Assembly (NCBI RefSeq): GCF_937425535.1
Contig: NZ_OW485601.1
Coordinates: forward strand, 2,711,501-2,775,500
DNA: 64,000 nucleotides
Direction: 5' to 3'
Source of the DNA: Rhodovastum atsumiense
Lineage (GTDB): Bacteria > Pseudomonadota > Alphaproteobacteria > Acetobacterales > Acetobacteraceae
Shown here: positions 18,391-28,225 of the stretch, one piece after another
Layout: every line of letters begins with the position of its first letter
Numbering within the stretch: position 1 is the stretch's first letter
Notes under the pieces: model-generated
What the model was told of the DNA's origin: nothing
Database searches by the model: none
The model's input: the letters and a program-made list of their open reading frames with translations, nothing else
Made by a program: the position numbers and the translations under genes

Positions 18391-18801
18391 AGTGATGTTC
18401 CTCGAATGGGTCCTTTAGTCGACGATCGCGCACGATAATGGGATTTAACTGCCGGGCCACTGAATATTGATCCCATCGCGAGATCGTGCGGAATGCTGAA
18501 ATTTGCAGACTGGATGTGGCAAGTTGCGATGCGGTGGATGGAGGCGCATGGGGTGCAGGCCTGGTACCGGTCCGGGTACCGGATCCGGTACCAGGCCTGG
18601 TACCAGTCATGGTACCAGGCCTGGACAGCCGATCCCGGCTGGCTGGCGCACGCCATTCGAATGTTTGCAGCCAGGCTGGGGTGTTTCGCGGTCCGGCGAA
18701 TGCCTGGGTGGCGCCGTGCCGACGGACATCGTGCCAGGATCGGGCGGTTGCCCCGACCGGCCTGGCGCGGGATCATCCGGGGCGCGGTGGGGTGTCCCGG
18801 T
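18391..18801. other. Intergenic region with GGTACC tandem array
   Basis: About 410 bp between the crystallin gene and the 3' end of the SGNH gene. It holds the 12-bp GGTACC array and presumably the crystallin promoter. The open frames crossing it get a four-residue periodicity from the repeat and are not supported as genes. Confidence 0.5.
18561..18620. repeat. Five-unit 12-bp tandem repeat centred on GGTACC
   Basis: GGTACC occurs at 18563, 18575, 18587, 18599 and 18611, exactly every 12 bp. Successive units are CTGGTACCGGTC, CGGGTACCGGAT, CCGGTACCAGGC, CTGGTACCAGTC and ATGGTACCAGGC. Each unit core is palindromic, so the array looks similar on both strands. Confidence 0.9.
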
Positions 18802-20442
18802 TCAGTGCCAGGTCACCAGCGGCTGGCCGTTCATGCTGCCCGGGCTGGCGGCGAGCCCCTTGGCCTCCGCCAGTGAAAGCCCGACGAAGGTGATCGCCGC
18901 GTCGACATGGCCGCTGCCGTGCAGGTCGACATTCAGCGTCGCCCCGCTCCGTCCGAGCGGATCGGTCCCCTCGGCCCAGCTCGTCCGGCCGCCGGCCTTC
19001 CAGTCCAGCCCGCGCACCGCCACCATGTCCCCGTGATGGAAATTGCGCACGCTGGCCCAGCCGTCCGGGCTGGCGGCGTTCACCAGGAAGGTGTCCATTC
19101 CCTTGCCGCCCACCAGCACGTCCACGCCTGGCGCCGTCCAGAGGGTCTGGTTGTGGGTTGCATCGGCCGCGCCCCGGCTGGTGGCGCTGACGGGGCGGGG
19201 GGCGGATGTGGGGGGGTGGAAGCCGGGCGAGGCCGGAAGCCCCGTGTTGCCCGGTGTCACCGGCGCCACCGGCGATGCGGCGTCGTGTCCGACCGGAATC
19301 CCCGATGCGCGTGTCCAGATCGGCAATCCGTTGGTGTCGTAGACGGCATTGCCGTGGCCCGATGCCTGTTGGGCTCCGGGGCCTGCCACCACCAGGCGCC
19401 CATAGCCCCAGGCATAGTGCAGCGTCGCTCCGCCCGGCACCGCCTGCGGAAAGGTCAGCAGGACATGGGTGGAATCGACGATCCTGGCGGCGCAGGCCTT
19501 GATCTGCGCGCCGTTTGCCAGCACCGACCAGCCGACGCCGCCGGCGGCGGTTGCGTTCAGCGGCTTGAGGCCGGTGGCGGCGTCCTGCGCGACCCGGACC
19601 AGAAGCCGGGTGGGATTTCCGTTCACCGGCGTTGCCTGGTTCGCCTCCGGCCCGAGCGCGTCGACATGTCCCCCCGCGCAGGCGACCGGCGAGCCGGGGC
19701 GTGCCTTGGCCGCGAAGGTATCGGCGATCGAGCGGGCCAGCCGGTCAATGAGCTGGGCCGCGTCCGCGGTGTTCATGTGCGGCCCCCCCTTCACCCCGTT
19801 GTTCCACGCATCCATGTCGACGTCGTTGAACTGGGCGGCGATGCGGGCATCGAAGCCGCGATCGGCAGCCAGGGTCTGCATCCCGAGCTTGATCGCCTGG
19901 TTGCTGGCGCCGTTGGCGCCGCCATAGGGAATGGCATTGACGAACAGGTAGGGCACGGTGGCGGCGCCCTGGCTGAAGGCCTGCCGCACCAGGGCGGCAT
20001 CGGCGCGCACGGCGCTGGTCCATTGCGCCGTGGTCAGGCCGGCATGGGTGCTGTCATACTCGTTGTGCAGCCACAGCACGGCGGTCGGTGCCGCCCTGAT
20101 CGCGGCCGGCTGCTCGGCGATGGCCTTCAGCAGGTTCTTCTCGTGCGACTGCGGGACCCAGCCTGCTCCCACGCCGCCGGCGGCGGGCTGCATCCAGTTG
20201 CCGATGAAGCTCGTGCCCCCGGCGACGGTGTCGCTGCCCGGGATGCTGCCGTCATTGGCGATCACCCGCACTTTCTGATTGACGCCGTCGAAGCCGAGCA
20301 GCCGCTGCACCTCGTCGCGCACGCGGTAGATCACGCCGTAGGTGAGCAGCAGGTTCGCATTCGATTGGCCACGCAGCAGGATGTTCACCTCGTCCTGCGG
20401 GGCGGCGGAAGTCGGCGTGGTTGCCGCGGGAGAGGGGCTCAC
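18802..20442 (-). CDS. Large SGNH/sialate-esterase-like protein with RTX-type C-terminus
   Basis: 546 residues with a GTG start. An N-terminal esterase-like domain carries ILLRGQSNANLL, the GQSN block of sialate/acetylxylan O-acetylesterase relatives (Ser27 candidate nucleophile), and WLHNEYDSTH. A likely downstream acid/base region is GGPHMNTADAAQ. A middle beta-rich domain follows, then a Pro/Ser/Thr linker near 385-410 and a C-terminal domain beginning VLVGGKGMDTFLVN, which resembles a degenerate RTX calcium-binding module. No Sec signal peptide is visible, which fits type I secretion through a C-terminal signal; no type I exporter is in the window. Substrate unknown. Confidence 0.72.
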   Translation of the reverse strand: MSPSPAATTPTSAAPQDEVNILLRGQSNANLLLTYGVIYRVRDEVQRLLGFDGVNQKVRVIANDGSIPGSDTVAGGTSFIGNWMQPAAGGVGAGWVPQSHEKNLLKAIAEQPAAIRAAPTAVLWLHNEYDSTHAGLTTAQWTSAVRADAALVRQAFSQGAATVPYLFVNAIPYGGANGASNQAIKLGMQTLAADRGFDARIAAQFNDVDMDAWNNGVKGGPHMNTADAAQLIDRLARSIADTFAAKARPGSPVACAGGHVDALGPEANQATPVNGNPTRLLVRVAQDAATGLKPLNATAAGGVGWSVLANGAQIKACAARIVDSTHVLLTFPQAVPGGATLHYAWGYGRLVVAGPGAQQASGHGNAVYDTNGLPIWTRASGIPVGHDAASPVAPVTPGNTGLPASPGFHPPTSAPRPVSATSRGAADATHNQTLWTAPGVDVLVGGKGMDTFLVNAASPDGWASVRNFHHGDMVAVRGLDWKAGGRTSWAEGTDPLGRSGATLNVDLHGSGHVDAAITFVGLSLAEAKGLAASPGSMNGQPLVTWH

Positions 20443-20955
20443 AGGGCGGCAACCGCCAGTGGACGAAGGAAGCGGTCTCCGCTGCGTGTATCGGGCAACT
20501 CAAGGCTGCTGCCGTTCTGGCGCATGATCATCTCCGGTTGATTGATCACGCGTCTGTGAGCAGATTTGCAGTCTTCAGGTCAAGTCAGGTAAAATCAGAT
20601 TGTATTTACGGTTGTATATGACGCCCCGCGTGGCAAAATCTTCCGGAGCAACAGGCAGTCATCTTTGGTTGTATTTTGTGCCAATAAGTAGAATTAGTTG
20701 CTTGTTTATTTCCAAAAAGGTTTGCCTGGGCCGGTGCGATTGTGGGGGCGCCGTGCCGCAGAAATATTTCGATATTGCAGAGAAATGGTGGCCTGGAACG
20801 AGGGCGCCGATGCCGTGCGGCCAGGGCAGGTCGCACGATGTTCCGCGGCCGGTGCGGCGGCGCATGCGCATTGCGGAGCCGCCGCAAGCGTGTTTCGCTC
20901 GCGCGCGCCGGCACAGGACGTCGTGCCGGACAGCGTGAAAAGGGGACGCGGCAGC
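20443..20955. other. Divergent intergenic region between the SGNH gene and glpD
   Basis: 513 bp, partly AT-rich (about 20560-20720). It must hold the leftward SGNH promoter and probably the glpD promoter. No confident -35/-10 pair or GlpR-like operator could be picked out. Open frames extending glpD upstream lack conserved sequence. Confidence 0.4.
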
Positions 20956-22476
20956 ATGGCAGCCGGGATTTACGATCTCGCGATCATCGGAGGCGGCATC
21001 AACGGCACCGGCATCGCCCGCGATGCGGCCGGGCGTGGTCTCAGCGTGTTGCTGTGCGAACAGAACGATCTCGGCTCCGGCACGTCCTCTGCCTCCACCA
21101 AGCTCATTCATGGCGGGCTGCGCTATCTCGAATATTTCGAATTCCGTCTCGTTCGCGAATCATTGCTGGAGCGCGAGGTGATCCTGCGCGCGGCGCCGCA
21201 CATCGTCTGGCCGCTGCGCTTCGTGTTGCCGCATCATCGTGGCCTGCGCCCGGCGCCGGTGCTGCGGCTCGGGTTGTTCCTTTATGATCATCTCGGCGGC
21301 CGGAAGCTGTTGCCGCCGACGCGCATGCTGGACCTGCGTCGCGACGTGGCCGGGGCGGCGCTGCGGCCCGAGTACCGCCGCGCCTTCGAATATTCCGATT
21401 GCTGGGTGGAGGATGCGCGCCTCGTCGTCCTGAATGCCATGGACGCCCGCGCGCGTGGCGCCGTCATCTGCCCGCGCACGCGCTGCCTCGCCGCCTGTCC
21501 CGAGGATGGGCACTGGCGCGTCACCCTGCAGGATCAGGGCGACGGCGCGATCCGCACGGTGGCCGCGCGGGCGCTGGTCAACGCCGCCGGGCCCTGGGTG
21601 GGGCAGGTCATCGCCGGCGTGTTCCAGGCCGGGATCCCGGCGCAGGTCCGGCTGGTGAAGGGCAGCCACATCGTCGTCCCGCGCCTGTTCGCGCACGACC
21701 GTGCCTACATCTTCCAGAACGCGGACCGGCGCATCGTCTTCGCCATTCCCTACGAGCAGGATTTCACGCTGATCGGGACGACCGACGCGGACTACACGGG
21801 GGATCCGGCCGGGGTGTCGGCCTCCGCGGCCGAGCGGAGCTATCTGTGCCGCGCCGTCAGCGACTACCTGCGCCAGCTGGTCGCCCCGGAGTCCATCGTC
21901 TGGAGCTATGCCGGGGTGCGCCCGCTGTATGACGACGGCGCCCGCTCCGCGCAGGCGGCCACGCGCGACTACGTGCTGAAGCTGGAGGGCGATCCGCCGC
22001 GGCTCGATATCTTCGGCGGCAAGATCACCACCTATCGCCGCCTCGCCGAGCATGCCCTGCAGCGCCTGCGGCATGCCTTCCCCCGCATGGGCGCGCCGTG
22101 GACGGCGGATGAGCCGTTGCCGGGCGGCGACATGCCGGTGGATGGTTTCGCGGCGGCGGTCCTGGCCTTGCAGGAGCGTTATCCGTTCCTGCCCGGGACG
22201 CTGGCGCGCCGGTTGGTGCGGGCCTACGGCACGCGGGCCGGGGCTGTCCTCGGCGATGCCCGCGCGCTCGCCGACCTTGGCCCCGCCTTCGGTTCCGCCG
22301 CCCTGGACTCACCTCTGACCGCGGCCGAGATCGACTATCTCCGGCGCGAGGAGTTCGCCGTGACCGCGGAAGACATCCTGTGGCGACGATCCAAACTCGG
22401 TTTGCGGTTCACGCCGCACGACCGGGCGTTGCTGGAGGACCATCTGGCCGGTGTCGGGATGGTAGCCTGCAAGTAG
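20956..22476 (+). CDS. glpD: Aerobic glycerol-3-phosphate dehydrogenase
   Basis: 506 residues, normal length. It starts with an FAD-binding Rossmann motif (YDLAIIGGGINGTGIARDAAGRG), then EQNDLGSGTSSASTKLIHGG and GLRYLEYFEFRLV, all typical of GlpD. It oxidises sn-glycerol-3-phosphate to dihydroxyacetone phosphate at the inner membrane and feeds electrons to ubiquinone. Later motifs include VNAAGPWV, GSHIVVPR and DIFGGKITTYRRLAEHAL. It is not accompanied by glpK, glpF or glpR. An uncharacterised gene follows after 15 bp. Confidence 0.93.
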   Translation: MAAGIYDLAIIGGGINGTGIARDAAGRGLSVLLCEQNDLGSGTSSASTKLIHGGLRYLEYFEFRLVRESLLEREVILRAAPHIVWPLRFVLPHHRGLRPAPVLRLGLFLYDHLGGRKLLPPTRMLDLRRDVAGAALRPEYRRAFEYSDCWVEDARLVVLNAMDARARGAVICPRTRCLAACPEDGHWRVTLQDQGDGAIRTVAARALVNAAGPWVGQVIAGVFQAGIPAQVRLVKGSHIVVPRLFAHDRAYIFQNADRRIVFAIPYEQDFTLIGTTDADYTGDPAGVSASAAERSYLCRAVSDYLRQLVAPESIVWSYAGVRPLYDDGARSAQAATRDYVLKLEGDPPRLDIFGGKITTYRRLAEHALQRLRHAFPRMGAPWTADEPLPGGDMPVDGFAAAVLALQERYPFLPGTLARRLVRAYGTRAGAVLGDARALADLGPAFGSAALDSPLTAAEIDYLRREEFAVTAEDILWRRSKLGLRFTPHDRALLEDHLAGVGMVACK

Positions 22477-22491
22477 CGTTGCAATCCCCGC

Positions 22492-23127
22492 ATGTCGAAT
22501 AAAGGTCGTGGTCAATTTTACGTGACATTCCCTGGGTCAATGCCTAAGATGCCGTTCCGTATCGGGGATGTTGCGGGCATGAATGTCGTATTCTGTCTTC
22601 CCTATATGGGAGGGTGGGGGCTTCGGGAGATTCGCGCCGCTCTGGCCGTCATGGACAGGCTCGGGGTAGAGAGTGAGATCAAGACTCCCGACTACTTCAT
22701 TGCGACGCTTCAGGCCGGTGGCATGACGGAAGGCTTCGTCTTCGGTGGCCGTCCGAACAGCGCGACCACCAGGCTTCTGGAAATGCGCGGCCAGCGCGGC
22801 GTGCTCGAAATCGGCTCCGGTCCCGAACTGGCCATTCGCGACCCGTCGGGCAACCGCTTCGCCATTTCCGATCCGCAGCGGGCCGATGCGGATTCCTATC
22901 GAAACGGCGGCGATTACGCATTGATTGCCCACCTGTGCTTCCTGGGGCGCATTCCGGTGACGCTGGTCGCCGGGCTGGGATCGGTGGGCACCGAGGGGGC
23001 GGGGCAGTGGCTGGCATCGCACCTGAAGCAGTTGCCCCGGGACAAGGAATGGTTCGAAGTGCTCGAATTCCCGCCGCCGGTGGATCCCGGCTGCTGGCGC
23101 GGCGTGGCATCCTGGACCCTGGGCTGA
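22492..23127 (+). CDS. Uncharacterised protein with a GT-rich C-terminal fold
   Basis: Up to 211 residues. The N-terminus is uncertain (ATG at 22492 or 22549). The C-terminal part, DYALIAHLCFLGRIPVTLVAGLGSVGTEGAGQWLASHL, has the hydrophobic-strand, Gly-rich loop and helix pattern found at the end of several uncharacterised bacterial proteins that report AGL-x(2,3)-GT. I cannot name the family. The gene follows glpD by 15 bp on the same strand, so co-transcription is possible. Composition and codon use are like its neighbours, and the reverse frames are shadow-like. Confidence 0.6.
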   Translation: MSNKGRGQFYVTFPGSMPKMPFRIGDVAGMNVVFCLPYMGGWGLREIRAALAVMDRLGVESEIKTPDYFIATLQAGGMTEGFVFGGRPNSATTRLLEMRGQRGVLEIGSGPELAIRDPSGNRFAISDPQRADADSYRNGGDYALIAHLCFLGRIPVTLVAGLGSVGTEGAGQWLASHLKQLPRDKEWFEVLEFPPPVDPGCWRGVASWTLG

Positions 23128-23472
23128 CCGGCCCCCGGGGGCATTCGGGCCATACCTGGTTCCAGGCGTGCGGAAGTCTCCCGTCGGCGGGCGGCGTTAT
23201 TCACGATATTTATTATTTCAGTATTTATCATTTCAATTGAGGTGGTTGGACGCGCCTCTTGCAGATTGCCATGAATTGACCGGATATGGCATTTCTGATG
23301 CCTCGCGCTGACCGGGGTCTTCGGAAATGTCCAGTATAATTCTTCAACAATCCTCCGCCGCCCGGCAAATTACCGCTGGTCTGGACATGGTGGCCCGGCA
23401 TGCCCTGGTGGCCCGGGCCGATTGTCCCATTCCTGGTGCCGGACATCCCGCGCCCTTCGGCCCGGGGGCGGC
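23128..23472. other. AT-rich intergenic region with a 15-bp tandem repeat
   Basis: 345 bp before the third kinase. It includes an AT-rich island (about 23195-23240) with the 15-bp direct repeat and, further on, a GC-rich palindromic stretch where TGGTGGCCCGG occurs twice (23388 and 23406). It is probably the promoter region of the kinase. Confidence 0.45.
23206..23235. repeat. Two-copy 15-bp direct repeat
   Basis: ATATTTATTATTTCA (23206-23220) is followed immediately by GTATTTATCATTTCA (23221-23235), 13 of 15 identical. AT-rich sequence is rare in this window, so a protein-binding role is plausible. Confidence 0.7.
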
Positions 23473-25710
23473 ATGAGCGCCGGCACCGATCCGCGCGATC
23501 GTGACATCATGCAACTGCGCCAGCAACTCGCCGTGGTGACCGCGCGGCTTGCGCAGGCATGCCCCATGGATCATGCGCGGCAGGCCGATGCCAGCCGGCA
23601 TGCCACGTTGGTCGCGGCACAGAAGGCCGTCACGGCAGCGGGCATGGATCTCCAGGCCGCCATGCAGGCCGTGGTGGAAGGCGCGGTCGCTATCGCCCCG
23701 CGTGCAGATGGCGCGGTGATCGAGCTGCGCGAAGGCGAGGAACTTGTCTACCGCGCCGCCTGCGGGGTCGCGGCGCCGCATGTCGGCCTGCGGCTGCGGC
23801 TGCACGGCGCGCTGTCGGGTTTGTCGCTGCTGGAAGGCAGGCCGCTGCTCTGCACCGACACGGAAACCGACGAGCGGGTGGATCGCGCGGCGTGCCGCCG
23901 GATCGGCATCCGCTCGATGATCGTCGTGCCGATCCCGCACCGGGGTGTGTTCGTGGGCGTGCTGAAGCTGCACTCGGCGGAGGCGCATGGCCTGAGCGCG
24001 GCCGACGTGCCGGTGGCACAGCTTCTGGTCGGCGTTCTGACCGCCGGCCTGAGCAGCATCGCCGAGGCCGCGGCGCTCGATGCCCTGCATGCCAGCGAGG
24101 CGCGGCTGCGGCTGGCGACCGAGGCCGCCGCGATCGGGACTTGGGATTTCAATCCACAGAGCCGGGCCTTGCAATGGGATGCGCGCTGCAAGGCCCTGTT
24201 CGGCCTGCCGCCGGAAACCGCGGTGGAATACGGCACGTTCTTCGCACGGCTGCATCCCGACGACCGGGCGACGGTCCGGCGGGCGATGGAGGCGGCGCTC
24301 GATCCCGCCGGGGCCGGCGAGTACGGGATCGAATTCAGGACGATCGCCCCCTTGGACGGGACCGAACGCTGGGTTGCGGCCAAGGGCCGGGCCTTCTTCG
24401 AAGGCGATGGGCCCGCGCGCCGTCCGATCCGCCTGATCGGCACGGTGCTCGACATCACCGACCGCAGGCATGCCGAGGAGAACTTGCGGCGGCTGAACAC
24501 CTCGCTGGAAGCGCGGGTGGAGGAACGGACGGCGGCGCTGGCGCGCGCGGCGGCGGAACGGCAGGCGGCCGAAGAACAATTGCGCCAGGCACAGAAGATG
24601 CAGGCGCTCGGCCAGCTCACCGGCGGCATCGCCCATGACTTCAACAACCTGCTGCTGGTGATCACCGGCAGCGCCGAGTTGCTGCGGCGCCCGCAAGTGG
24701 CGGAGCAGACGCGGCAGACCCTGGCCGACGCGATCGCCAGGGCGGCCGGGCGGGCGGCGACGCTCACGGCGCAATTGCTCGCCTTCGCACGCCGTCAGCC
24801 ATTGATGCCGGAAGTGTTCGACCTGAACGCGCGGATGCGGGAGACGACGGCCATGCTGCAGCGCCTGCTCGGCGCGCCGTATCGGGTCGAGACCGATCTG
24901 GCCGGGGATCTCTGGGCCGTCCAGGCGGATCCCAACCAGCTCGAGGTCGCGCTCGTCAATATCGGCGTGAATGCGCGCGATGCCATGCCGGACGGAGGCA
25001 CGCTCCGCATCACGACGCGCAACGTGGTGTTGCCGGCGGAGGGCGAGCGGCCGGCGGGCGATTATGTGTGCCTGTCCGTCCAGGATACCGGCACGGGCAT
25101 CGCGGCGGAGCTGCTCGGGCGCGTGTTCGAGCCGTTCTTCACCACCAAGGAAACGGGGCGCGGCACCGGGCTTGGGTTGAGCCAGGTCTGGGGATTCGCC
25201 GCGCAGTCCGGCGGCGGCGTGCGGATCGAGAGCCGGCCCGGGCATGGCACGACCGTGATCCTGCAATTGCCGCGGGCGCGGCGTGCCGTGGAAACGGCGA
25301 CCGAGGATGCGGCGCCCCCCCTGGTCAGCGGTGAAGGCACTATCCTGCTGGTCGAGGACAATCCCCAGGTGGCCGAGCTCGGGCAGATGCTGCTGGAAGA
25401 ACTGGGCTACAAGGTGGTGAATGCCGGGAGTGGGGAACGGGCGCTGGACCTGCTGGCGGGCACGGCCGGGATAGACCTGGTCTTTTCCGATATCGTCATG
25501 CCGGGCATGAGCGGAATCGAACTCGCCCGTGAGGTGAGGCGGATGCATCCGGAGCTGCCGGTCGTGCTCGCGACCGGCTACAGCGACGTTGCCGCGCGCG
25601 AGGGAACCGGGGAAATCCCGATCCTGGCCAAGCCCTACCGGCTCGAAACACTTGCGGGCACCTTGCAGCGGGCGTTTGCCGCGCGCCCGTCCGGCCCGCT
25701 GTCGCGCTGA
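23473..25710 (+). CDS. Soluble GAF-PAS hybrid histidine kinase with receiver
   Basis: 745 residues with no membrane segment. A GAF domain (about 50-200; [20 protein letters not shown]) is followed by a PAS/PAC domain (about 205-340), a short coiled coil, the H-box [15 protein letters not shown], an ATPase domain ([32 protein letters not shown]) and a receiver ([11 protein letters not shown], Asp in SDIVMPG, Lys in LAKPYR). It is probably a cytoplasmic sensor of a small ligand or redox signal. The ATG at 23473 is preferred over a TTG at 23422. No partner regulator is adjacent. Confidence 0.88.
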   Translation: MSAGTDPRDRDIMQLRQQLAVVTARLAQACPMDHARQADASRHATLVAAQKAVTAAGMDLQAAMQAVVEGAVAIAPRADGAVIELREGEELVYRAACGVAAPHVGLRLRLHGALSGLSLLEGRPLLCTDTETDERVDRAACRRIGIRSMIVVPIPHRGVFVGVLKLHSAEAHGLSAADVPVAQLLVGVLTAGLSSIAEAAALDALHASEARLRLATEAAAIGTWDFNPQSRALQWDARCKALFGLPPETAVEYGTFFARLHPDDRATVRRAMEAALDPAGAGEYGIEFRTIAPLDGTERWVAAKGRAFFEGDGPARRPIRLIGTVLDITDRRHAEENLRRLNTSLEARVEERTAALARAAAERQAAEEQLRQAQKMQALGQLTGGIAHDFNNLLLVITGSAELLRRPQVAEQTRQTLADAIARAAGRAATLTAQLLAFARRQPLMPEVFDLNARMRETTAMLQRLLGAPYRVETDLAGDLWAVQADPNQLEVALVNIGVNARDAMPDGGTLRITTRNVVLPAEGERPAGDYVCLSVQDTGTGIAAELLGRVFEPFFTTKETGRGTGLGLSQVWGFAAQSGGGVRIESRPGHGTTVILQLPRARRAVETATEDAAPPLVSGEGTILLVEDNPQVAELGQMLLEELGYKVVNAGSGERALDLLAGTAGIDLVFSDIVMPGMSGIELAREVRRMHPELPVVLATGYSDVAAREGTGEIPILAKPYRLETLAGTLQRAFAARPSGPLSR

Positions 25711-25737
25711 GCGGTACGGGCGCCGCGCGGCCGGCGG

Positions 25738-26049
25738 TCAGCCTTTCAGGCGGCGCCGCTGCGATGGCCCGGCCGACCGGGCGGCCTGCTGACGGCGCGG
25801 CTTGCGGGAGGGGCCCGGCCGGCGTCCCTCCATCCGGGGCGCCGGTTGCCGGGCGCGCAGCCGGCGGCGAACCAGCGCCACCAGGACGACCACGCCGAGC
25901 AGCCCGCCCAGGGTCCAGACCACCCATTTGGCGGTTTGGCCGCAACTGCCGGTGGCGCACAGAAAGGGAAGGCGGAGCAGCGCCGAGGTGTCGAGAATCA
26001 GGGCCGCGCAGAACACGCAGGCGGCCAGCAGGAACACGGCTGCGCGCAT
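25738..26049 (-). CDS. Small membrane protein with a basic C-terminal tail
   Basis: About 103 residues. Two hydrophobic segments (AAVFLLAACVFCAALIL and VVWTLGGLLGVVVLVALV) flank a short loop containing a CATGSC pair that could form a disulfide. A strongly basic, arginine-rich tail follows. It could be an inner-membrane protein with a cytoplasmic basic tail. I do not recognise the family. The start may be 26079. It is divergent from selO. Confidence 0.5.
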   Translation of the reverse strand: MRAAVFLLAACVFCAALILDTSALLRLPFLCATGSCGQTAKWVVWTLGGLLGVVVLVALVRRRLRARQPAPRMEGRRPGPSRKPRRQQAARSAGPSQRRRLKG

Positions 26050-26298
26050 CAGGCTCCCGTTTGACGACAACGCCGCCACTATGGCGCCGCTTGCGGCATC
26101 GTGTCGATAGCAGGAAGAGCGGTGCGTTTGGCCGGCACGGCCGGGGCTTGTCGTGCCGCCGGTGCGGACCGATCTCGGATGATGATGGCCGCATCACCGC
26201 CCCTGGAGACGTCGCCGCGCGCCCTTGCCGTCCGCCGGGGTCATGGGCGGGCGGTGGCGCAGGCGCAGGCGGGGCAACCGCCCGGGGGAGTGAGGTGC

Positions 26299-27777
26299 AT
26301 GTCTGTCCGGTTTTCCTTCGACAACAGCTACGCGCGCCTGCCGGAGCGGCTGTACGCGCGGCTCGATCCGACGCCCGTGGCCGCGCCGGCCCTGGTGCGG
26401 GTGAACGAGGATCTCGCCGGGCAGCTCGGGCTCGATCCCGAGGCGCTGGCCGGTCCCGAGGGGGTGGAGATCCTGGCCGGCAACCGGGTGCCGGAGGGCG
26501 CCGCGCCGATCGCGCTGGCTTATGCCGGGCACCAGTTCGGCCAGTTCGTGCCGCAGCTCGGCGACGGCCGGGCCATCCTGCTGGGCGAGGTGGTGGGACG
26601 GGACGGGGCACGGCGCGACATCCAGCTCAAGGGATCGGGGCGCACCCCGTTCTCCCGCAGCGGCGACGGACGTGCGGCGCTCGGCCCGGTGCTGCGCGAG
26701 TACATCGTCAGCGAAGCCATGGCGGCACTGGGGATTCCGACCACCCGGGCCCTGGCCGCGGTGACCACCGGGCAGACCGTGTTGCGGGAGACGGCGCTGC
26801 CCGGCGCGGTGCTGACCCGGGTGGCGGCAAGCCATATCCGCGTGGGTACTTTCCAGTATTTCGCGGCACGGGGGGATGAGGCGGCGGTGCGGCTGCTGGC
26901 CGATTACGTGATCGCCCGGCACTATCCGCAGGTTGCGGGGGCGTCACGGCCCTATCCGGCGCTGCTGGAGGCGGTGGTGGCGCGCCAGGCGGAGCTGGTG
27001 GCGCGCTGGCTGCTGGTGGGATTCATCCATGGCGTGATGAACACCGACAACATGTCCATCGCCGGCGAGACGATCGATTACGGTCCCTGCGCCTTCATGG
27101 ACGCGTATGATCCGGCCACGGTGTTCAGCGCGATCGACGTCATGGGACGTTACGCCTACGGCAACCAGCCGCGCATCGCGCAGTGGAACCTGGCGCGGCT
27201 GGCCGAGACCTTGTTGCCCTTGTTGGCCGAGGACCACGACAACGCGATCGCCGCTGCGCAGGAAGCGCTGACATCCTTCGTGCCGCGCTTCCAGTCAGCC
27301 TGGTCCGAAGGGCTGCGGCGCAAGCTCGGACTGGCCATGCAGCGCGAGGAAGATGCCGCGCTGGTGCAGGACCTGCTGCAGGTGATGACGGAGAACGGAG
27401 CCGACTTCACCCTGACCTTCCGGATCTTGTGCGATTTGGCAACTAATCTACAGGACGACGTCGCCTTGCCCGGCTGGTTCGCCGATGCCCCGGCTTTCGT
27501 GGCCTGGCTCGGGCGGTGGCGGCGGCGACTTGGGGAGGAGACCGTGGCCCCCGAGGCGCGCCGCGCGGCCATGCGCGCGGTGAACCCGGCCTTCATACCT
27601 CGCAATCATCTGGTCGAGCAGGTGATCACGGCGGCGGTGGAGCGGCAGGATCTCACACCCTTCGCGGAACTGCTCGAGGTCCTCTCACGGCCCTACGAGG
27701 ACAGGCCGGACCGTGCGCGCCATGCCATGCCCCCCACGCCGGAGGAACGCGTGCACCGGACCTTCTGCGGCACCTGA
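26299..27777 (+). CDS. selO: Protein adenylyltransferase SelO (YdiU family)
   Basis: 492 residues, normal length for bacterial SelO. This pseudokinase-fold enzyme transfers AMP from ATP to protein hydroxyls and helps in oxidative stress. The motifs seen include [42 protein letters not shown] and DYGPCAFMD (metal and catalytic residues). The C-terminus ends FCGT, with Cys as the third-last residue, the position of the redox cysteine of E. coli SelO and of selenocysteine in the human protein. ATG at 26299 follows GTGAGG; the upstream extension is unconserved. Confidence 0.92.
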   Translation: MSVRFSFDNSYARLPERLYARLDPTPVAAPALVRVNEDLAGQLGLDPEALAGPEGVEILAGNRVPEGAAPIALAYAGHQFGQFVPQLGDGRAILLGEVVGRDGARRDIQLKGSGRTPFSRSGDGRAALGPVLREYIVSEAMAALGIPTTRALAAVTTGQTVLRETALPGAVLTRVAASHIRVGTFQYFAARGDEAAVRLLADYVIARHYPQVAGASRPYPALLEAVVARQAELVARWLLVGFIHGVMNTDNMSIAGETIDYGPCAFMDAYDPATVFSAIDVMGRYAYGNQPRIAQWNLARLAETLLPLLAEDHDNAIAAAQEALTSFVPRFQSAWSEGLRRKLGLAMQREEDAALVQDLLQVMTENGADFTLTFRILCDLATNLQDDVALPGWFADAPAFVAWLGRWRRRLGEETVAPEARRAAMRAVNPAFIPRNHLVEQVITAAVERQDLTPFAELLEVLSRPYEDRPDRARHAMPPTPEERVHRTFCGT

Positions 27778-28225
27778 GGAGAGGCATTGGCCCAACGTCG
27801 TGCGGACGATGCTTGCAAGCCGTTGCCGTAGCCTCACATTAGGAGTGTGGCGCGCCGCTGGGGGATGACACGAAAGCTGTTCCGGCTGGGAAGGGCTGCG
27901 GGACCCTGGAACCTTTGGATGAATAATGCGTGAGTCTTTCCCGACCGGGGCGCACGGCATGCCGGCTGTGCATGACATCGTCGATCCGCGATCGTTTCGG
28001 CACCCATATTTGCCGTCCCGGGCTCTTCATCCTTTCACCTCTGCAAAAATGCGCGATTACTGCGTGACTTCCGCCAGTAACGTTGCGAACGGCCCGCTGT
28101 GCTGGTAGCCGTGCAAGTGGGAGGACAGGTGGTGCATTGATTGCGGCGATGCATCGTTGGATGCCCCAAGCCCCCTAGCCGCGGCAGCCGCCCATGTCTG
28201 CCGGGAATGAGAAAGGTTTGTTGCC
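27778..28225. other. Intergenic region, nothing recognised
   Basis: 448 bp between selO and the MarR gene. Open frames are short and lack recognisable sequence or good ribosome-binding sites. I see no repeat, tRNA or clear terminator. Confidence 0.4.

Noticed and set aside
18561-18620. CRISPR array
   Set aside because: The 12-bp units abut without spacers, are far too short, and no cas genes are present.
18493-18876. Frame encoding a WYQSWYQAW-type periodic peptide
   Set aside because: The four-residue period follows directly from the 12-bp DNA repeat; all frames there are periodic, and no start or conserved context supports a protein.
27778-28225. Small genes in the selO-marR spacer
   Set aside because: The 60-65 residue frames have no ribosome-binding site, no family and conflict with each other on both strands.
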